Program-made: the position numbers and the translations under genes
In this document: positions 1-9,054 of the stretch, piece after piece
Layout of the letters: every line of letters starts with the position of its first letter
Position numbering within the stretch: position 1 is the first letter of the stretch
The notes under the pieces: model-generated
Database searches by the model: none
Seen by the model: only the letters and a program-made list of their open reading frames with translations
What the model was told of the DNA's origin: nothing
DNA from: Candidatus Woesearchaeota archaeon
GTDB taxonomy: Archaea; Nanobdellota; Nanobdellia; SCGC-AAA011-G17; ARS1403
Assembly: GCA_016181275.1 (NCBI GenBank)
Contig: JACOZQ010000013.1
Coordinates: forward strand, 1 to 34,492
Direction of reading: 5' to 3'
DNA length: 34,492 nt

Positions 1-118
1 ACCATTATTTAACCTTTTTAAGGTCTCAAGAAGTTTAGATTTATTTAGTTTCATAAAGCTAATTAAATCAGCCTTATGAAATAGTTTCGGGATAACACAA
101 AGCCTGATAATTAACATA

Positions 119-130
119 ACTTTATAAATT
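119..130 (+). promoter_or_regulatory. TATA box of the enolase-like gene
   Basis: TTTATAAA lies about 26 nt upstream of the ATG at 151, the spacing expected for a leaderless archaeal transcript. Positions 1-118 show no gene I can support. Confidence 0.55.
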
Positions 131-150
131 TCTTTTTACTTCTTTTTTTT

Positions 151-1347
151 ATGAGAATAAAATCCGTTAAAGCTAGAAAAATTTTTGATACTCAAGGAAA
201 AGAAACCATTGAGATCGAAATAAATGCCGATGATAAAATTGCGAGGAATGCCTGCGATAATGAATCAAATAAAAATAGATTTTCAGTAAACCAGCATCCA
301 AGACAAGGAATAAATTACTTAATTGACTTATTTAATAAAAGAATTTCTAATCAATTAAAAGGCGTCGGCATTGAAAAATTTTCTGACCTTAAAAAAATAG
401 AAGACATATTCAGGGTTTATGACATCACTGAAAACTTTGAAGACATCGGCGGCAACATAATTCTTGCAACCGAGTATGCTGTGCTTAGAGCTTCCTTACA
501 AGAGGATATATCTAAACTTCTAGATAATGAAACTAAAAAATTTCCAGGAATCATGTTTAATATAATCTCTGGAGGGGAAAATGTTATCGGAAGAAGGAAT
601 GATATTCAAGAATTTTTAATTATTCCCAAAACAAAAGATTTTTATGAATGCTCGAGAGCTGCTGCTTCTTTTTATGAAAAAACGAAAAATGAACTGATAA
701 AAAGAGACCAGGATTTTACTTTGATGAAAAATTTTAATTCAATATTAAACAGTGGGATGATTAATCTTGAAGTTCTTGATATGCTTTCTAAAATAGCTGA
801 TGAAATCGAAAAGGAAAGCAAGATAAAAATTGATCTCGGAGTCGATATTGGTGGAAGTTCTCTTTGGAATGGAAGGAATTATGAATATAAAATGTTTTCT
901 AAGAAAAACAGCAAAAGAAACCTATCTGAAAATGAGCAGATCGAATTCGTAAAGAAATTGATCAATAATTACAACCTGACATATGTTGAGGACCCTTTTC
1001 ATAATGATGACTTTGATTCTTTTCGCGAGCTGAACAAAGGTTTTGGAGTTATCTCTGGAGATGACTTAATTTCTACCCGAACTGAGAGGTTGAAACTAGG
1101 GATAAAAAAAATAAGTTCTGTTGTAATAAATCCTTCACAAGTCGCGAGCTTGCTAAAAGTAAAAGAAACAATAGATTTTGCATTTGACAATAAAATAGCT
1201 CCTGTTTTTCCCTCCAATTCTTTTAAATGTTCGAATGAATTATTTTCTTATTTGGTTTTGGGATGGAAAATACCCCGAATAAAAATACAATTTAATGACA
1301 TCGAAAGAATAAATAATTTGATTAGGATAAAAGAAAAATCTTTTTAG
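151..1347 (+). CDS. Enolase homologue with degenerate active site
   Basis: The 398-aa product has the enolase fold signature from end to end: VKARKIFDTQG at the N-terminus, SGGEN and IQEFLIIP near 140-160, VDIGGSS at 231, YVEDPF at 278 and SGDDL at 302. The three Mg2+ ligands survive (D232, E280, D304). Residues needed for catalysis do not. The catalytic-lysine motif KxNQ reads NPSQ (N327 in place of Lys), the GDEGG loop carrying the acid/base Glu is absent around 196-208, the SGAST loop is replaced by NESNK, and the SHRSGET phosphate-binding motif reads SNSFKCSN. Enolase normally lies in this operon next to uS2, so this is the syntenic copy. It has probably lost 2-phosphoglycerate dehydratase activity and may have a structural or other role. 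A functional enolase could lie elsewhere in the genome. Confidence 0.8.
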   Translation: MRIKSVKARKIFDTQGKETIEIEINADDKIARNACDNESNKNRFSVNQHPRQGINYLIDLFNKRISNQLKGVGIEKFSDLKKIEDIFRVYDITENFEDIGGNIILATEYAVLRASLQEDISKLLDNETKKFPGIMFNIISGGENVIGRRNDIQEFLIIPKTKDFYECSRAAASFYEKTKNELIKRDQDFTLMKNFNSILNSGMINLEVLDMLSKIADEIEKESKIKIDLGVDIGGSSLWNGRNYEYKMFSKKNSKRNLSENEQIEFVKKLINNYNLTYVEDPFHNDDFDSFRELNKGFGVISGDDLISTRTERLKLGIKKISSVVINPSQVASLLKVKETIDFAFDNKIAPVFPSNSFKCSNELFSYLVLGWKIPRIKIQFNDIERINNLIRIKEKSF

Positions 1348-1395
1348 AAAAATATATAAACCGTCATGCATATTTTATTTATGAGGTGAAATAAG

Positions 1396-2064
1396 TTGGC
1401 AAATGTCTTGGAAACAATTGTTGCAATAAGGAGTCCTTTTGAAGCTTTATGGGTTGGTTTCATAAAGTTTTTTCCTGACTTGATTGCTGTTATTTTACTT
1501 CTCGCAATAGGCTATTTTTTTGGCTTCATTTTAGGAAGTGCATTAAAAACTATTTTGCAAAAAATTGGACTTGACAAATCTATTGAAAAAGCAGCACTCA
1601 GCAAAGCGATTGGAAAAATAAATGTCTCTTCCCTTCTCGGTGAGATTTTAAAATGGTATGTCTTTATTATATTTTTACAAGCAGCAGTTGATAAAATAGA
1701 TCTTGGGAGTCTGAGCGGTGTTTTGAATGCATTTGTGTTGTGGCTTCCAGACCTGATTTTAGGGATTATAATGATCTTGTTTGGAATTGTATTTGCCCAT
1801 TATATTGAATTGAAGATAAATGAGCATAGCAAAGTTAGAGGCATGAATCTCTTAAGCAAAATAGTTAAATGGCTGATTTTGTTCATAATCATTTTAAGCG
1901 CTTTCAGACAAATTGGGATCCAAGTAGATTTGATAGAAAAATTGTTTTTGATTGTCGTCGGTGCTTTGGCTGTTGGAATTTCCTTGGCTTTAGGAATTGC
2001 ACTTGGATTGGGATTGAAGAAAGATGCTGAAAGGATAATACAAGATTTTTTGAAGAAGTTTTAA
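1396..2064 (+). CDS. TM-helix repeat membrane protein (MscS-related family)
   Basis: The 222-aa protein has about five hydrophobic segments (near residues 24-46, 75-95, 108-133, 155-170 and 182-208). The segment LIAVILLLAIGYFFGFILGS, repeated in weaker form as LPDLILGIIMILFGIVFAHY, is the pattern of the conserved TM_helix family (PF05552), often annotated as a mechanosensitive-channel relative. There is no MscS beta domain, so channel activity is not shown. I chose the TTG start because GAGGTGA (1383-1389) sits 6 nt upstream and the nearby ATG at 1381 hits a stop at once. A TATA-like ATATATAAA lies at 1352-1360. A putative membrane protein is also part of the halobacterial S9/enolase operon, though I cannot say it is the same family. 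Confidence 0.65.
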   Translation: MANVLETIVAIRSPFEALWVGFIKFFPDLIAVILLLAIGYFFGFILGSALKTILQKIGLDKSIEKAALSKAIGKINVSSLLGEILKWYVFIIFLQAAVDKIDLGSLSGVLNAFVLWLPDLILGIIMILFGIVFAHYIELKINEHSKVRGMNLLSKIVKWLILFIIILSAFRQIGIQVDLIEKLFLIVVGALAVGISLALGIALGLGLKKDAERIIQDFLKKF

Positions 2065-2131
2065 ATTTGGTTTTTTATTTTCACTAAAATTCGTCGCAAT
2101 CTTTATAAACCATTATTTTTTCAGATAGAGA

Positions 2132-2725
2132 ATGGTTGAAGAAGAATTTTTAGTACCATTGGAGCAATATCTTAAGTCTGGATTGCATATTGGAACCAAA
2201 TATAGAACCAAATACATGGAGCCTTTTATCTATAAAATTAGGCCTGATGGACTTGCTATTTTAAACATACAAGAAATAAATAACAGGATAAAAGTACTTG
2301 CTAAATTCCTTTCATTATATGAACCCGAGGAGATATTAATTGTCGGTAGAAGGGAGAATAGTTGGAAGGCAGCAAGGATGTTTGCAAATTCTACGGGCAT
2401 AAGAGCTTTTACAGGAAGATATCCTCCCGGTGCTTTGCTGAATCCTGACTTGGATGCTTTTCTAGAAATTAAATTGTTGTTCGTTGTCGATCCATTTCCT
2501 GACAAAAATGTGGTTGATGATGCCTTAAAACTTGGGATTCCTGTTATTGCTTTATGTGATACAAATAACACAGCAAATGATATTGATTTGGTAGTTCCAT
2601 GCAATAACAAAGGGAGAAAAAGCTTGGGACTTATATTTTATATTCTTGCAAGGGAATATCTGAAACTGAGAAACCTTGGAGAATTAAAACTAAAGCCCGA
2701 GGACTTTGGGACTGAAGAAGATTAG
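2132..2725 (+). CDS. rps2: Small ribosomal subunit protein uS2
   Basis: The 197-aa product is archaeal/eukaryotic-type uS2. YLKSGLHIGT, FIYKIRPDGLAILNI, FTGRYPPGALLNP and LLFVVDPFPDKNVVDDA are family landmarks, as is the C-terminal IPVIALCDTNNTANDIDLVVPCNNKG. It is a structural protein of the 30S subunit. CTTTATAAA at 2101-2109 is a TATA box about 27 nt before the ATG, so the gene appears to have its own leaderless transcript although it follows the enolase-like and membrane genes. It ends 4 bp from the stop of the convergent surface-protein gene. Confidence 0.97.
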   Translation: MVEEEFLVPLEQYLKSGLHIGTKYRTKYMEPFIYKIRPDGLAILNIQEINNRIKVLAKFLSLYEPEEILIVGRRENSWKAARMFANSTGIRAFTGRYPPGALLNPDLDAFLEIKLLFVVDPFPDKNVVDDALKLGIPVIALCDTNNTANDIDLVVPCNNKGRKSLGLIFYILAREYLKLRNLGELKLKPEDFGTEED

Positions 2726-2729
2726 TTGC

Positions 2730-4838
2730 TCATTTGTTTTTCTTTTTTCTTTTAGACTTTGATTTTGTTTTGTATCTCGGTTTCTCGCTTTTTTCATTGA
2801 TTCTTACTATAATATATGCAACAATCAAAATAACTGTCAAGATAATTAAACTTTGATTTATTTTTCCATTAGATAAAATTTTTGTAATCCTGATTGCATG
2901 CCCTGTTAAAGTCTGCTCTTTTTCATTTTTTGTTACTATAACTTCTGCCTGATTTGATATCTCTTCTTGCACTTCTTCTTTCGCTTGCTCTTTTTGAGCG
3001 GGTTGTGACCCGATTATTACCTCCTTTTGCAGGTTTGGGGATGCTATTTCTGACGAGCTTTTTTTATTTCCACCCGAAGACTCTCCTGATCCGCTTGATT
3101 CAGAATTTCCACTTGAAGATGGGCTGCTGCTTTGACTTTCTTCTTCACCAGAATTTTCTTCTCCAAATATTCCATAAATGCTAAAATGCTCTATGTCTGC
3201 CTCGATAAAATTTTGATTTGTGTTTACTATCGAGCCTCTTTCCTGCCAGCTTTGTGTTGCTTCATTGAAATAATATATTTTCAACGTGGATTCATTTATA
3301 CCTTTTATTTCTTCATCTGTGTAATACATTTTTATAGTTGCATTATATAGATTATTATTTAACTTTGGAGCCGTTATTTCAACTTCTTTAAACCTTGACA
3401 GAGAGGAGGAGTGATTTTCGCCTGCATGAGCTATCATGAGCTCTACATTATCTAATGTTGTCGATGGCAGCAAGATCAATTCTGTTTTTATGCCTGAAGA
3501 ATTTATTACTATATCTATATTTTCTCTTATTGATATTTCCAGCTGGCCTGTTGTATTTGTCTCAAAATAGCTTTGAACATCACTTGTTGTGTAAGTTAAA
3601 TTCATCAACAATAATTCAGGAGTTGCTGTTGTGCTGCTGCCTAAAATAGCTTTTATTCTTATTTTTGTTGAATTAACTTCTGAGAGATTTTTATCTTGTG
3701 GAATTTCTGTCCAGCTTTCTCCTGAATCTACCGAGTATTCGTAGAAAATATTTTGTCCATTCAATATTTCGTTTGTAATTAAGATATCCCAAGATTTTAG
3801 GCCTGTAATTGAAAAATCCTGCGTTGTTATTTCTGCTGATGTGGGATATATTATATTTGTTTCTGAGTGATTTGTTTCTGTAATTCGTATTGCTTCAATG
3901 AAATCAATCTTTATTTTTTCATCTGAATTAAGATTAAAAACTTTATTTTGTGAATTTAAATTCTGCACCGTGAGGTTATAGTATCCATCTTGATTTGGGA
4001 AATAAAATGATCCTAAATTCGATGATGTGCATTCTTCTCCTGCCGTGCAAAGATAAATATTTGTTGCATCTTCCTGCTTAAGATATAATTGTATAATATC
4101 ATTGTCCTGTAATTCCTGATTGAAAACTATGTCAAGAATTTTGCTATCACCTGCTTCCAATGTTGTGTTATCATACACATTTACTTTTGATGTCTTGTCT
4201 TTATGATCATACCAGAATTTTGTTATATTCGTGCTTGTTGAGTTTATGAAATCAATTTCTATGTCATCATCTGAATTTAAATTGAAAATTTTTTTGGGAT
4301 TATTTAAATTTTGTATTGTGATTTGGTAATAGCCGGCCTGATCTGGAAAATTAAGCTGGCCGAGATTTGATGATGTGCATTCATCATATGCATTGCATAA
4401 ATAAACATTGGTTGCTCCTTCATCTTTCAGATATAAATTGACAAGGTCTCCATTGCTTAAATCTGAGCTGAAAATAAAACTCGTTATCTTGCTTGTGGCT
4501 ATTTCTTGGTTGTTGTTATCCTGTCCTGTTATCTTAGATGTTTTGTCATCTGGCTCATAATATGCTTTTGTTATTGAGAATATTTCTTCCGAGTATGTCG
4601 TCCAATCTACCGAGCTGATATTTGCTTTTAATCTTATTACTCCATCAATTATTTCTATTTCATTTTCATTATAATTAAAATTTGAGCTGTTTTCTATATT
4701 CCAACTATTTCCTTCGAATACCGAGTAGCCAATAAATGAAGGCTGGACAAAATAATAAACTAAGATTATAAAAAATATTGCTATAAATATTATCCAAATA
4801 TTGGTTTTAACATCTTTTTTCATACCTCTTTTTTTCAT
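2730..4838 (-). CDS. Large cell-surface protein with two membrane anchors
   Basis: The 702-aa protein starts with a Lys/Arg-rich segment and one hydrophobic helix (about 13-33), so it is probably exported through an N-terminal signal anchor. Residues about 95-200 and 210-320 are a tandem duplication. Both halves carry DKTSK, LYLK-x-x-x-ATN-x-YLC, ECTSSNLG, GYY and VFNLNSDE/IFNLNSDD. Residues about 425-555 resemble the archaeal PGF-pre-PGF type surface domain (ELILLPSTTLDNVELMI, LKIYYFNEATQSW, EADIEHFSIYGIFG). A Ser/Gly/Glu-rich linker (about 560-605) and a C-terminal hydrophobic helix with a Lys-rich tail follow. It may be an S-layer or adhesion protein, but its function is unknown. The stop faces the uS2 stop. 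Confidence 0.6.
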   Translation of the reverse strand: MKKRGMKKDVKTNIWIIFIAIFFIILVYYFVQPSFIGYSVFEGNSWNIENSSNFNYNENEIEIIDGVIRLKANISSVDWTTYSEEIFSITKAYYEPDDKTSKITGQDNNNQEIATSKITSFIFSSDLSNGDLVNLYLKDEGATNVYLCNAYDECTSSNLGQLNFPDQAGYYQITIQNLNNPKKIFNLNSDDDIEIDFINSTSTNITKFWYDHKDKTSKVNVYDNTTLEAGDSKILDIVFNQELQDNDIIQLYLKQEDATNIYLCTAGEECTSSNLGSFYFPNQDGYYNLTVQNLNSQNKVFNLNSDEKIKIDFIEAIRITETNHSETNIIYPTSAEITTQDFSITGLKSWDILITNEILNGQNIFYEYSVDSGESWTEIPQDKNLSEVNSTKIRIKAILGSSTTATPELLLMNLTYTTSDVQSYFETNTTGQLEISIRENIDIVINSSGIKTELILLPSTTLDNVELMIAHAGENHSSSLSRFKEVEITAPKLNNNLYNATIKMYYTDEEIKGINESTLKIYYFNEATQSWQERGSIVNTNQNFIEADIEHFSIYGIFGEENSGEEESQSSSPSSSGNSESSGSGESSGGNKKSSSEIASPNLQKEVIIGSQPAQKEQAKEEVQEEISNQAEVIVTKNEKEQTLTGHAIRITKILSNGKINQSLIILTVILIVAYIIVRINEKSEKPRYKTKSKSKRKKKNK

Positions 4839-4850
4839 TGTTTATCCTAA

Positions 4851-7409
4851 TTAATTTTTCTTTATTAATTTTTTTACTTCAAAAAATATAAATCCCGTTG
4901 AACTTGCTGAAGTTATTAGAATCCAGTCTTTTATTCCTAATGGAGTGAACTCAAAAATCGAATTTATTGGAGTATATATTATCACTATTTGCAATATAAC
5001 CGTAAGTAAAACTGCTCCTAGAAGATACCTGTTTGAGAAAAGATTTATTTCTTTTATTGAGTGCTCTGACCTGCATGAGAAAACAAAAAACATCTGGTAC
5101 ATAACGGAAGTTGTTACAACAATGGTCCTTGCTTTTTCAAGATTGTTTGTTGCTGACAATTCAAAAATAAATAGAACAAGCATTGCAATAAAAGACAGAA
5201 ACCCCCCAATCATAATATAATCTCCCATACCTTTTAGAATATGCTCTTTTGGATTTCTTGGAGGACGATGCATTATAGATTTGTCTCCAGTTTCCTTGCT
5301 TAATGCCAATGCTGGAAGGGCATCTGTCGCCAGATTAATCCAGAGAATTTGCAATGGAAGAAATGGAATCGGGAGTTTTGCGAATAATGTAACGAGAACT
5401 ACAAACAACTCGCTGAAGTTTACAGATAATAAATACTTAAGGAATTTTTTTATATTGTCATACACAATTCTTCCTTCTCTTATTGCTTTTACTATTGAGC
5501 TGAAATTATCATCAATCAAGATTATATCAGAAGATTCTCTTGCTATATCTGTCCCCTTTATGTTCATTGCTATTCCTATATCTGCCTTCTTTAAAGCCGG
5601 GGCGTCATTCACTCCATCTCCTGTCATTGCTACGATTTCTTTATTTTCCTGCAATGCCTGCAAGATTTTTGACTTATGCTCCGGAGTTGTTCTTGCGAAT
5701 ATAAAATTCTCCTTCACAGTTTTTTTCATTTGTTCATTTGATAATCTCTCCAAGTCTTTACCTTCAATTGCATTCCCCTGCATCCCGAGCTGGGCTGCTA
5801 TTGCTTTTGCTGTCTCTATATGGTCCCCTGTAATCATGAAGACCTTTATTCCAGCCAGCTTGCAGAGGTCGATTGCTTTTTTTGCCTCCTTTCTCGGCGG
5901 ATCGATCATTCCTTGTAGCCCTACAAAAATCGTCCTGCTGTCTTGCTTGTAAGCCATTCCTAAAACTCTCAAAGCTCTTGATGCCATCTCTTGATTTTGT
6001 TTTAGAATTAATTCCCGGTATTCTTTTGACAATCTTTTTTCTGAATTATTTATCAATATGCAATCTGACATCTCTAAAAGTTTTTCAGTAGCTCCTTTTA
6101 TGTAGACTATTTTTTTATTATCGATTAAATGCGTAGTTGACATATATTTCTCAGTTGCATTGAAGGGTATTTCCGCTATCCTCTTTTTGGGAGATAGATT
6201 TGCTTTTGCTGCTGAAACCAGTAGAGCGAGCTCAGTTGGATCTCCTACTTTTGGCAGCTCAGCATTATTGCACGAGCTCCCTATTTCCAATAAAATTTTG
6301 AACTCATCTGGATTTACACTTTTTTTATTGTAAAGAAAAGTTCCTTTTGTATCATAACCACTTCCCGTAACCTGTATATTTTTATTATTTACAAAAAGCT
6401 CTGTAACTGTCATTTCATTCTTTGTCAATGTTCCTGTCTTATCACTTGCTATTACTGTTATTGAGCCCAATGTTTCGACTGCCTTCAACTTTCTTACTAG
6501 CGCTTTTCTCTTATACATTACTTGGACTGACAATGCCAATGCTAATGTCATGATAACTGGAAGACCTTCTGGTATTGCTGATATTGCCAGGCTTATTGAG
6601 ATCAAGAACATGTCATATACCGGGAGCTTTAAGATTATCCCTGACATGAAAATCACGAATGCCAATGAGAGAATTATAACTGCCAGGGATTTTCCAAATT
6701 TTTTCATATTTTTCTGCAATGGTGTTTCAGCTTCAACTGTTTCCTGGACTAAGTGAGCTATTTTTCCAATTTCTGTATTCATGCCCGTTGATGTAACAAC
6801 TGCTTTTGCTGTCCCTTCTTTCGCTATTGTTCCTGAGAAGATCATATTTTTTTGATCTGCTACCTGTGCGTCTTTTTTAACTATCGAGATTATCTTTTCT
6901 ATTGTTGTTGATTCTCCTGTTAATGAGGACTCATCAACTTTCAAATTATTTACTTCTAACAATCGTGCATCAGCAGGAATCTTGTCACCTGCTTCTATTA
7001 CAATTATATCTCCTGGAACAAGATTTTTCGAATCAATCTCCTGCTTTTTCCCATTTCTTATTACAATTGTTCTTTGTGGGCTCAATTTTTTCAGCAACTC
7101 AATTTCTTTTTCAGCTTTGTACTCCTGCGAGAAACCTATTACTGCATTTATTACTACAATTGAAAGTATTGCTATTGCATCTTTGTTTTCACTTATTATA
7201 AAAGAGATTACTACAGCTCCTATCAAAATTAAAACCAATGGATCTATGAACTGCTCAATAATTAATTTAGAAATCGAAATTTTTTTTATTTTTTTTAATT
7301 CATTCAATCCTATTCTTGACAATCTGTTTATTATTTCTTGCTCTGCTAATCCATCTCGTGAAGATTTTAATTCCTTTAATACTTGCTCTGTTGTTTTATC
7401 ATGGTACAT
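4851..7409 (-). CDS. P-type cation-transporting ATPase, Ca2+ (P2) type
   Basis: The 852-aa membrane pump has all family motifs in order: TGES (164-167) in the actuator domain, PEGLP (280-284) in M4, the phosphorylation site DKTGTLT (323-329), a nucleotide-binding KGA near 439, TGD (527-529) and TGDGVND (596-602). Residues equivalent to the SERCA Ca2+ ligands are present: the Glu of PEGL, Asn and Glu of NFSEL (664-668) in M5, and Asn, Thr and Asp of NLATDALPA (692-700) in M6. Ca2+ export is therefore the best call, with Na+ an alternative. It starts 1 bp after the stop of the upstream membrane gene, suggesting cotranscription. Confidence 0.9.
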   Translation of the reverse strand: MYHDKTTEQVLKELKSSRDGLAEQEIINRLSRIGLNELKKIKKISISKLIIEQFIDPLVLILIGAVVISFIISENKDAIAILSIVVINAVIGFSQEYKAEKEIELLKKLSPQRTIVIRNGKKQEIDSKNLVPGDIIVIEAGDKIPADARLLEVNNLKVDESSLTGESTTIEKIISIVKKDAQVADQKNMIFSGTIAKEGTAKAVVTSTGMNTEIGKIAHLVQETVEAETPLQKNMKKFGKSLAVIILSLAFVIFMSGIILKLPVYDMFLISISLAISAIPEGLPVIMTLALALSVQVMYKRKALVRKLKAVETLGSITVIASDKTGTLTKNEMTVTELFVNNKNIQVTGSGYDTKGTFLYNKKSVNPDEFKILLEIGSSCNNAELPKVGDPTELALLVSAAKANLSPKKRIAEIPFNATEKYMSTTHLIDNKKIVYIKGATEKLLEMSDCILINNSEKRLSKEYRELILKQNQEMASRALRVLGMAYKQDSRTIFVGLQGMIDPPRKEAKKAIDLCKLAGIKVFMITGDHIETAKAIAAQLGMQGNAIEGKDLERLSNEQMKKTVKENFIFARTTPEHKSKILQALQENKEIVAMTGDGVNDAPALKKADIGIAMNIKGTDIARESSDIILIDDNFSSIVKAIREGRIVYDNIKKFLKYLLSVNFSELFVVLVTLFAKLPIPFLPLQILWINLATDALPALALSKETGDKSIMHRPPRNPKEHILKGMGDYIMIGGFLSFIAMLVLFIFELSATNNLEKARTIVVTTSVMYQMFFVFSCRSEHSIKEINLFSNRYLLGAVLLTVILQIVIIYTPINSIFEFTPLGIKDWILITSASSTGFIFFEVKKLIKKN

Positions 7410-7410
7410 T

Positions 7411-7953
7411 TTATAATAATTTTCCGATTATCAGAATTGTAAATATTCCTGCTGTGTTAAGCAGATATGAAGTGATTACAAATGACTTTGCTGTTATATC
7501 CCTGTAAGTTGCTGCCAATGCAACACCGATCTCATCTGGCAATGGAGATGCTATTATTATATAAGCTAAAAATGGAACTATCTTATTTAATGCCGAATAT
7601 TTTTTGAGAAATTTCCTAAATTTTTTTATATACTTTGTTTTTGCAAGGAGATTTAGCTCATCATTGAAAGACCTTCTTATGAAACGGAATATTATCAAGT
7701 CTCCAATCAATGCACCTAATCCTGCAATGATTCCAGTTATGATTATATTCTGCTGATTAGCTATTATTAACAATCCGCCTGTCGCTAATGCAGCTGTGAA
7801 GCCATATGCATATAGGACACCCAAAGTAAATGAGGAAAGATAATTTTCTATTATCACAAAACTTTCTTTAGTCACCAAATTTTGGTTGTTAAAAATGAGT
7901 ACTGCTATTACTATTGTAAGAAATAATGCAAAGAACTTTGGATATTTCATCAA
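7411..7953 (-). CDS. Small multi-pass membrane protein
   Basis: The 180-aa protein has hydrophobic segments near residues 5-22, 44-65, 70-95, 125-140 and 155-178. The region FRFIRRSFNDE followed by YIIIASPLPDEIGVALAATY has a PLPDE motif between membrane segments, reminiscent of DedA/VTT-like or small-export-protein families, but shorter than canonical DedA proteins. It sits 1 bp upstream of the P-type ATPase start on the same strand, so the two are probably co-expressed. No biochemical function can be assigned. Confidence 0.5.
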   Translation of the reverse strand: MMKYPKFFALFLTIVIAVLIFNNQNLVTKESFVIIENYLSSFTLGVLYAYGFTAALATGGLLIIANQQNIIITGIIAGLGALIGDLIIFRFIRRSFNDELNLLAKTKYIKKFRKFLKKYSALNKIVPFLAYIIIASPLPDEIGVALAATYRDITAKSFVITSYLLNTAGIFTILIIGKLL

Positions 7954-7982
7954 TTAACAGAACTATTTAATATTAATAAAAG

Positions 7983-8180
7983 TTAGCTTTTCTTGAATCT
8001 TGCGATTGTTTCCAATAAATCAACATGACTTAAAAATAATGATCTACAGCAGTATCTTTCCAATCCTAATTTTGTCAAAACATCTTTTGGCGATTTTCCT
8101 TTCTCTACTTCTTTCTTGTACTCTTCCTGTAGATGAGCTACTGGCTTGCCACAGCCAAAACAACGAATTGGAATTATCAT
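7983..8180 (-). CDS. rpoN: DNA-directed RNA polymerase subunit N (Rpb10)
   Basis: The 65-aa product MIIPIRCFGCGKPV... is the archaeal RpoN/Rpb10 subunit. It has the zinc ligands C7 and C10 (CFGC) and the paired C44-C45 (RYCCR), and normal length. It helps join the D/L platform to the large subunits. It lies 55 bp downstream of uS9, its conserved position in archaea. The usual downstream rpoK/enolase/uS2 genes are not next in line. An enolase-like gene and uS2 occur 5 kb away on the other strand. Confidence 0.97.
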   Translation of the reverse strand: MIIPIRCFGCGKPVAHLQEEYKKEVEKGKSPKDVLTKLGLERYCCRSLFLSHVDLLETIARFKKS

Positions 8181-8235
8181 TTTCTAATCCTTACTAAAAT
8201 CTTTCCTTTTAAAACTTTGCAATTTTATTTTCTAA

Positions 8236-8640
8236 TTAACGGTAAGACTTCTGCCTTTTTTTCCTTGGCTTTCCTGAATCGTTCGGCTTGCACGCTTCAT
8301 TTCTTCTTGTGTCTGCTATAAGCAAATGCCTGTCGTAATTCAGAAAATCTTTTTTCAGCTTGTCTGATTTTGTATATATGATTAAAGCGCGTGCAATTGC
8401 CAATCTTACTGCTTCTGTCTGTGCCTGCCATCCTCCACCAATAACATCAATGTCTAAATTAACTTTCTGGACTGTTTCCATCCCTGCTATTTTCAATGGC
8501 TCGTTTATCCTTTCTCTTGCCAGCTTGTTGCTGAAATGAGCTAACAGCTGGTTGTTAATCCTAACCGTACCTTCTCCCTCTTTTAATATTGCGCGAGCAA
8601 TTGCGCTCTTTCTCTTTCCCGAGATCTGGATCGGTTTCAT
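8236..8640 (-). CDS. rps9: Small ribosomal subunit protein uS9
   Basis: The 134-aa product has GKRKSAIARAILKEGEGTVRINN at the N-terminus, DVIGGGWQAQTEAVRLAIARAL in the middle and the invariant C-terminal tail KPRKKRQKSYR that reaches the ribosomal P site. The length is normal for archaea. Its ATG directly follows the uL13 stop with no gap, so the pair is translated together. Confidence 0.97.
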   Translation of the reverse strand: MKPIQISGKRKSAIARAILKEGEGTVRINNQLLAHFSNKLARERINEPLKIAGMETVQKVNLDIDVIGGGWQAQTEAVRLAIARALIIYTKSDKLKKDFLNYDRHLLIADTRRNEACKPNDSGKPRKKRQKSYR

Positions 8641-9054
8641 TTATTTTCCCCCCAAATGTTTGCAGACTTCCTGCACTCTTATAAAATTAATATTATCTGT
8701 TTTGTGAACATTAATCTTATCTAAACTTATTGTTTCCTTGTTTTTAAGACTCTCTGGAATTAATTTATAACACCTAATGCGTTTCAATGCTTCTCTTCCT
8801 TTATTTCTATCTCTTGGAAGCATTCCTCTTATTACTCTTTTTACAAACCTCTCTGTTGTTCTCGGAATAAACGGCCCCTTTCTTGGGGTTTTTCTTTCTG
8901 AATCTTTTTTATACTCACTCAAAATATTTTTTCTAGAGCCTATTATCACTGCATTATTGCAATTAATTATTTTTATTTCATTTCCAATTAGAGATTCCTT
9001 AGCTGCGAATGATGCTAATCTTCCCAAAATTAAATTCTCTGCGTTGATTATCAT
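8641..9054 (-). CDS. rpl13: Large ribosomal subunit protein uL13
   Basis: The 137-aa product shows AENLILGRLASFAAKE, NCNNAVIIGS, TPRKGPFIPR and the signature VIRGMLPRDRNKGREALKRIRCY of archaeal uL13. It overlaps the upstream DUF5680-like gene by 4 bp (ATGA) and abuts uS9. The overlap implies translational coupling to a guest gene that is not normally part of this operon. Confidence 0.97.
   Translation of the reverse strand: MIINAENLILGRLASFAAKESLIGNEIKIINCNNAVIIGSRKNILSEYKKDSERKTPRKGPFIPRTTERFVKRVIRGMLPRDRNKGREALKRIRCYKLIPESLKNKETISLDKINVHKTDNINFIRVQEVCKHLGGK

Noticed and set aside
5281-5952. Long plus-strand ORF opposite the P-type ATPase
   Set aside because: A shadow of the strongly supported ATPase frame, without any family resemblance.
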